The position numbers and the translations under genes were made by a program. The notes under the pieces are model-generated. The model was not told where the DNA came from and searched no databases. It saw nothing but the letters and a program-made list of their open reading frames with translations. A stretch of DNA of 64,000 nt, taken from NCBI RefSeq assembly GCF_011493005.1, contig NZ_CP049158.1:434001-498000 (forward strand), given 5' to 3'. Below are positions 60,365 through 64,000 of the stretch, piece after piece. The stretch comes from Caballeronia sp. SBC1. GTDB taxonomy: Bacteria; Pseudomonadota; Gammaproteobacteria; Burkholderiales; Burkholderiaceae. The stretch's first letter is position 1; each line of letters begins with the position of its first letter.

Positions 60365-62194
60365 TCAAATGGACCAGATAGTTAATTTGTCGATGGCTAC
60401 CGAGAATCGATGTGATGTGCCGGTCTTCAGACGAGCGTTGTCGCTGGGAATATCGAATGTCACTCCGCAAATTTTCAGCCGTGCGTACCGGTCTCCGCGC
60501 CGCAGTTCGATACCTTCGACCGTACCTTGGAACGCACCGTCATCGGACGGCATGATGGCAAGCGCAGGCAGCCGCCACATCACGGTTTGTCCCACGGGAA
60601 TGGCCGTATTGCCCGCAATCTCCAGACGTAGCTCGCCGCCCAGTTCGATCTTGTTCGCTTCGAGCATGCGGCCTTGCCCCACATTGTGAAGCCCGAGCAA
60701 TTCCGCCACGCGCATTGAAGCGGGGCGCTCGAAGACATCGCTCACCGGTCCCGCCTGAAGCACGCGGCCGTGCTCGATCAGCAATACTTCGTCGGCGAGC
60801 AGCGCGGCTTCATCGGGATCATGGGTGACGACCACCGTGACCGCCGATATCTCGCGCTGCAGTGCGCGCAACGATTGCTGCAGACGGCGCCGGCGCGGGG
60901 TGTCGAGTGCGGCGAAGGGTTCGTCGAAGAGCAGCAACTGGCTATGTTGCGTGAGCGCGCGGGCAAGCGCCACGCGCTGACGCTGGCCGAATGAAAGTTC
61001 ACGCGGCAAGCGGCCAAGCAGCGTTGAAAGACCAAGCTGATCGACCCATTGCCGCGCGCTCGCAGCATCTGCGCTTAGCGGAAACGCCAGTTGTTGTGCG
61101 ACCGTCATATGCGGAAAAAGACCGTAGTCTTGCGGCATATAACCGATCCTGCGTTCCTCGGGAGGGAGGGCATGGAGAGGACTTCCACCTAGCGTCACGG
61201 CAGCCGTCTGCCCGGCTTCAAGCCCTGCGATCAGGCGCAACGTCAGGGACTTGCCCGACCCCGACGTGCCAATGATCGCAAGACGCCGTGTGGACGGCGC
61301 CCATGCAACGTCGAGATCGAAACTACCAAGCTGTTTTTTCAACACGATGCTGAGGCGCCGGTCATCTTCGTCGATCAACGGATGTGCCGGCGTGCTGTCA
61401 TCCGCCTCATCGCCATTGACGAGTTCCGCGCTCAACGAAACGCGGCCTTTGCGGCTGTAGATGGATAACGCCGCACATGCAACGGCAATGGCAAGCGTAG
61501 GCAGCAGCAGGGGCATCATGGCCGGCAGGCCCTGACCACCGAACACGACGTAGGTATAAACCGGCAGCGAATACGGGTGATACGCGACCATCACGGTCGC
61601 ACCGAATTCGCCGAATGCGCGCAGCCATGCCAGCGCAAGTCCCGCGCTGATCGCAGGCCATGCAACCGGCAGCGTGACCCGAAAGAAGCGGCTTCCGGCA
61701 CGATGTCCCAGCGTGGCGGCCACGTCCTCGAACATGGGGTCGACGGCAGCGAATGCGGAGCGCGCCGCGATGATCAGGAACGGTGCCGCCACAAAGGTTT
61801 CAGCCAGCACGATGCCGGCGAACGAGTCGGTTAGCGTGCCACCCGTTAGTTGTCCGACCCAACTATAGGGGCCGAGAAGAAACAACAGCAAGACGCCGCT
61901 CGTGAGGGGCGGCAAGGCGAGCGGCAATTGCACGACGAAACCCAGCAACGCCGCCTTGCGCGAATTCGACCGGGCGAGCAGATAACCCAGCGGCACGCCG
62001 CCCAACAAGATAATGAGCGACGCCACGCTCGCGCTGCCCGCCGATACAGCCACCGCCGACAGCGTGCTCCTCCAGTCGACCCCGTGCCAGTCCGCCGCGC
62101 CCACCTGCGGGATGCTAGCGATGAAGGGGGCGCACAAATAGACTGCGAGCAGCGCTGCAAGCCACAGTAGCGGTTGCGCAGCGGTGCGTTTCAT
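60365..62194 (-). CDS. Fused ABC permease-ATPase for molybdate/tungstate uptake (ModB-ModC type)
   Basis: One 609-residue chain contains two transporter parts that are usually separate. Residues 1-260 form a ModB-like permease with five or six helices and the coupling motif EDVAATLGHRAGSRFFRVTL. Residues about 275-500 form an ATPase with Walker A GTSGSGKS, signature LSFGQRQ (variant of LSGGQ), and Walker B LLLFDEP. A C-terminal TOBE-like domain follows (TVMWRLPALAIMPSDDGAFQ). It should import molybdate or tungstate using the binding protein encoded just upstream, whose gene it overlaps by 4 bp. Which oxyanion it prefers cannot be read. Confidence 0.88.
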   Translation of the reverse strand: MKRTAAQPLLWLAALLAVYLCAPFIASIPQVGAADWHGVDWRSTLSAVAVSAGSASVASLIILLGGVPLGYLLARSNSRKAALLGFVVQLPLALPPLTSGVLLLFLLGPYSWVGQLTGGTLTDSFAGIVLAETFVAAPFLIIAARSAFAAVDPMFEDVAATLGHRAGSRFFRVTLPVAWPAISAGLALAWLRAFGEFGATVMVAYHPYSLPVYTYVVFGGQGLPAMMPLLLPTLAIAVACAALSIYSRKGRVSLSAELVNGDEADDSTPAHPLIDEDDRRLSIVLKKQLGSFDLDVAWAPSTRRLAIIGTSGSGKSLTLRLIAGLEAGQTAAVTLGGSPLHALPPEERRIGYMPQDYGLFPHMTVAQQLAFPLSADAASARQWVDQLGLSTLLGRLPRELSFGQRQRVALARALTQHSQLLLFDEPFAALDTPRRRRLQQSLRALQREISAVTVVVTHDPDEAALLADEVLLIEHGRVLQAGPVSDVFERPASMRVAELLGLHNVGQGRMLEANKIELGGELRLEIAGNTAIPVGQTVMWRLPALAIMPSDDGAFQGTVEGIELRRGDRYARLKICGVTFDIPSDNARLKTGTSHRFSVAIDKLTIWSI

Positions 62195-63066
62195 CGAGTA
62201 GCGTCGATCACAGCCTGCAGGGACGGCGGCATGGCCTGCGCGTTACCCGTGATCGCAGGTTGGATTACGTCGACACCGTGTTCCTTAAGCAACTCGCGGC
62301 CCTTCGCGCTGAGCAGGAAGTCGACGAAGCGCGTGGCGCCGGCCGAGTTCGGTGCATCGCCAAGAATGGTGAGCGTATAGCTCGCCTTGGCTTGCAATTC
62401 GGGCGCGGGACGGATGGACGGAATCTTCAGGTCGGAGGTCTCGGTTGAATAGAAGAATCCGGCGTCGAGTTGTCCGGATTGCAAACGTCCGACCAGGGTT
62501 TCTTCAGGCAGGACCTGATCGGGATTCTCGGCTGCGCCCAACGTCTTTTCCACTAGATCCGGCTGGTGATAAAGATCGGCGGCCTTGGTCACCATCTCGA
62601 CGGTGAACGCGCCCTTGGGGTCCAGTTTCGGATCGGTGCGGCCAATGCGAATACCCGGCTCCTGCAAGACCTTGTCCCAGCGCTTTGTCTTGAAGTCGGC
62701 GGCAAATTTGCTGCGCGGGTTGTAGCCGATCATCAGCGGCGATTCGGCGAACGTGACATACCAACTGACGTGGTCGCCGTTGGCTGCACCCATCAAACTG
62801 GTGTTGACCTTCGGGCTCGCGCTGATGAATACATCGCCGCGACGCAGCTTGCCCTTGATCTCGTTGGCGATCTTGTTCGAACCCGCCGCGTAGCCCTGGA
62901 AGTGCAGGCCGGTTTCCTTTTCGAAAGCGGGGCCCACGCTGCGCTCCATCAAATTGACGAGCGACCCGGCATACAGCACGTTTACGGCGTTTTCATCCGC
63001 CATGGCGGCATGGCTCAAGAGCGCGCTGGCCATGACCGCAACCGACACCATCACCTTACGGATCAT
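62191..63066 (-). CDS. Periplasmic molybdate/tungstate-binding protein
   Basis: The 291-residue precursor has a signal peptide ending SHAAMA-DE. The mature protein resembles WtpA/ModA-type oxyanion receptors: VNVLYAGSLVNLMERSVGPA at the front, the GYAAGSNKIANEIKGK segment with Ser positions that bind oxyanions, RRGDVFISASPKVN, and RIGRTDPKLDPKGAF. It delivers the ion to the fused permease-ATPase encoded downstream. The ATG at 63066 has a ggaga site and begins the signal peptide. The frame further upstream is not needed. An inverted repeat in its promoter may bind ModE. Confidence 0.88.
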   Translation of the reverse strand: MIRKVMVSVAVMASALLSHAAMADENAVNVLYAGSLVNLMERSVGPAFEKETGLHFQGYAAGSNKIANEIKGKLRRGDVFISASPKVNTSLMGAANGDHVSWYVTFAESPLMIGYNPRSKFAADFKTKRWDKVLQEPGIRIGRTDPKLDPKGAFTVEMVTKAADLYHQPDLVEKTLGAAENPDQVLPEETLVGRLQSGQLDAGFFYSTETSDLKIPSIRPAPELQAKASYTLTILGDAPNSAGATRFVDFLLSAKGRELLKEHGVDVIQPAITGNAQAMPPSLQAVIDATR

Positions 63067-63088
63067 CTGATTCTCCACGTTGATAAAG

Positions 63089-63116
63089 GGCGTAATAAAG
63101 GGCGCTATATTACGCC
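63089..63116. promoter_or_regulatory. ModE-like operator between the uptake and molbindin genes
   Basis: GGCGTAATA and TATTACGCC form a perfect 9-bp inverted repeat with a 10-nt spacer, 23 bp before the binding-protein start. It contains CGCTATAT, recalling ModE boxes. No ModE gene is in the window, so a repressor would have to come from elsewhere. Confidence 0.5.
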
Positions 63117-63293
63117 GAGACTCATCTTCTTCGCTAACGTCATCGACATGTTTTGCGTGGCTGTTCGTCTCAAAGGGGCAGCGTGGTGCGGTTACACTTG
63201 GGTCTGCCTGCAATGCAGGTGACCATTGCAAAACGTGCGTCCTGGGATCCGCGTGATCCACGCCTTCAAAGGACGCCGCAACCGGAGATGAAC

Positions 63294-63722
63294 ATGCGAA
63301 CAAGCGCCCGAAATCAATTTGTCGGTGAAGTGGTGGACGTCAAGCATGGCGCAGTCAATGACGAGATCTTGCTGCGCGCCAATGACGGCCTTGAGATTGT
63401 CGCGGTGATCACGCATGGCAGCGCTGCATCGCTCGGGCTGGCCGCCGGCAAGGCTGCGTTCGCGTTGGTCAAGGCATCGTCGGTCATCGTGATGGTCGAT
63501 GTAGCGCAGAGCCAGGTATCGGCCAGGAACTGCTTTGCCGGGACGGTATCGGCCGTGACCACGGGTGCTGTCAACAGCGAAGTCATTATTACTGTCGCGG
63601 GCGGCGCGCAGATTGCCGCTATTGTCACGAACGAAAGCGCACAACGGCTCGCGCTCGCCAGCGGCAAAGCGGCCACGGCGATCTTCAAGGCGTCGAGCGT
63701 GATTGTCGGCGTGGACAACTAG
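63294..63722 (+). CDS. Tandem-TOBE molbindin (ModG/Mop-like)
   Basis: The 142-residue cytoplasmic protein is two repeats of about 70 residues. Each has the molybdate-binding TOBE pattern: SARNQFVGEVVDVKHGAVND with KASSVIVMVD, then SARNCFAGTVSAVTTGAVNS with KASSVIVGVD. Such proteins store or buffer molybdate or tungstate. It is divergent from the uptake genes and shares their operator-like repeat. The ATG at 63294 is preferred because the ccggag site lies 7 nt upstream, while the ATG at 63288 is too close to it. Confidence 0.92.
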   Translation: MRTSARNQFVGEVVDVKHGAVNDEILLRANDGLEIVAVITHGSAASLGLAAGKAAFALVKASSVIVMVDVAQSQVSARNCFAGTVSAVTTGAVNSEVIITVAGGAQIAAIVTNESAQRLALASGKAATAIFKASSVIVGVDN

Positions 63723-63761
63723 TCGTCTCGCCAATCCGCGCAGCGTCAATTCGTTAATTCG

Positions 63762-64000
63762 TCAGTTCAGTGGAATAACCCGCAGCGTACTGGCGCTGTC
63801 AGCGGATTTAGGCCGGTCTATGACGTACAGCATGTGACGCGCCGGGTCGATAGCAACGCCGCGCGCATCCTCGAAATCGTTTGCGATAACGGCAACCGAT
63901 TCATCGGGGCTTATCCGGCATACCGCCGTCGAGTTGCATTTTGTATAGAGCGTGCCGTTTGAATCGATGGTCAGCAGGTCGGGTCCGTTGATCTTGATCA
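63762..64000 (-). CDS. Beta-propeller (NHL/SMP-30-like) protein, C-terminal end only
   Basis: The visible 78 codons are the 3' end of a gene that begins beyond the right edge. The protein shows two propeller-blade patterns: GPDLLTIDSNGTLYTKCNST with AVCRISPDESVAVIAND, then GVAIDPARHMLYVIDRP. Both have the Gly, Asp and Tyr spacing of NHL or gluconolactonase-like repeats, and it stops after RVIPLN. Such domains bind ligands or act as lactonases. Without the rest no role can be given. A single Cys pair is unusual in the blade. Confidence 0.65.
   Translation of the reverse strand, partial: IKINGPDLLTIDSNGTLYTKCNSTAVCRISPDESVAVIANDFEDARGVAIDPARHMLYVIDRPKSADSASTLRVIPLN

Noticed and set aside
1..64000. 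CRISPR arrays, rRNA or tRNA genes, insertion sequences, prophage
   Set aside because: I saw no regularly spaced identical repeats, no recognisable tRNA cloverleaf with conserved arms, and no transposase, integrase or phage structural gene in any frame I read.

Overview
The window is about 64 kb of GC-rich, densely packed chromosome from a betaproteobacterium, most likely Burkholderiaceae (Paraburkholderia, Caballeronia or a close relative). The reasons are a Burkholderia-type trimeric porin, a TetR-regulated leucine/isovalerate operon, a protocatechuate pathway under a PcaQ-type regulator, a complete furoate/furandicarboxylate (hmf) cluster, and high-GC codon use that produces long antisense open frames. 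I saw no rRNA, tRNA, CRISPR array or intact insertion sequence.

Layout. 1-4.8 kb: the end of a DHA2 efflux pump divergent from its TetR regulator, a roughly 210 bp imperfect palindrome, an MFS transporter and a ferritin-like diiron protein. 4.9-10.7 kb: a TetR regulator divergent from liuA-liuB-liuD, with two matching operator-like palindromes between them. 10.7-12.5 kb: an OmpA-type lipoprotein and an AI-2E family permease. 12.6-15.3 kb: the wreck of a type VI secretion cluster. tssE and tssL look intact, tssK is cut to its first 50 codons, tssB is fused in frame to the end of tssJ, and a frameshifted AcrVA2-like gene follows. 15.3-18.1 kb: a DUF2288 gene, pcaG, pcaH and divergent pcaQ. 18.4-30 kb: signalling and housekeeping genes, including two c-di-GMP enzymes and a FeeM-like N-acyl amino acid synthase.

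29.8-42.3 kb is the metabolic centrepiece. Eight co-directional, mostly overlapping genes match the hmf pathway: hmfF and hmfG (UbiD and UbiX), hmfA, hmfB and hmfC (molybdenum furoyl-CoA dehydrogenase), hmfD (CoA ligase), hmfE (hydratase/hydrolase) and an MFS transporter. Two closely similar LysR genes flank them. The large dehydrogenase subunit carries a fused CoxG-type SRPBCC domain. No HmfH oxidoreductase is present, so the locus should start from furandicarboxylate or furoate rather than HMF.

42.5-64 kb: a RibD-like reductase, an ArsR/ene-reductase pair, a UvrA2-like ATPase, aspartate 4-decarboxylase, a porin, motA-motB with a sigma-28-like promoter, a lipoprotein, a beta-barrel protein, a 56-residue proline/aspartate-rich protein, a second DHA2 pump, an atypical response regulator and a molybdate/tungstate uptake unit. 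That unit has a fused permease-ATPase, a binding protein and a divergent tandem-TOBE molbindin. It could supply the metal that HmfABC needs. A partial beta-propeller gene ends the window.

All identifications rest on reading motifs and gene order by eye. No database search was run.
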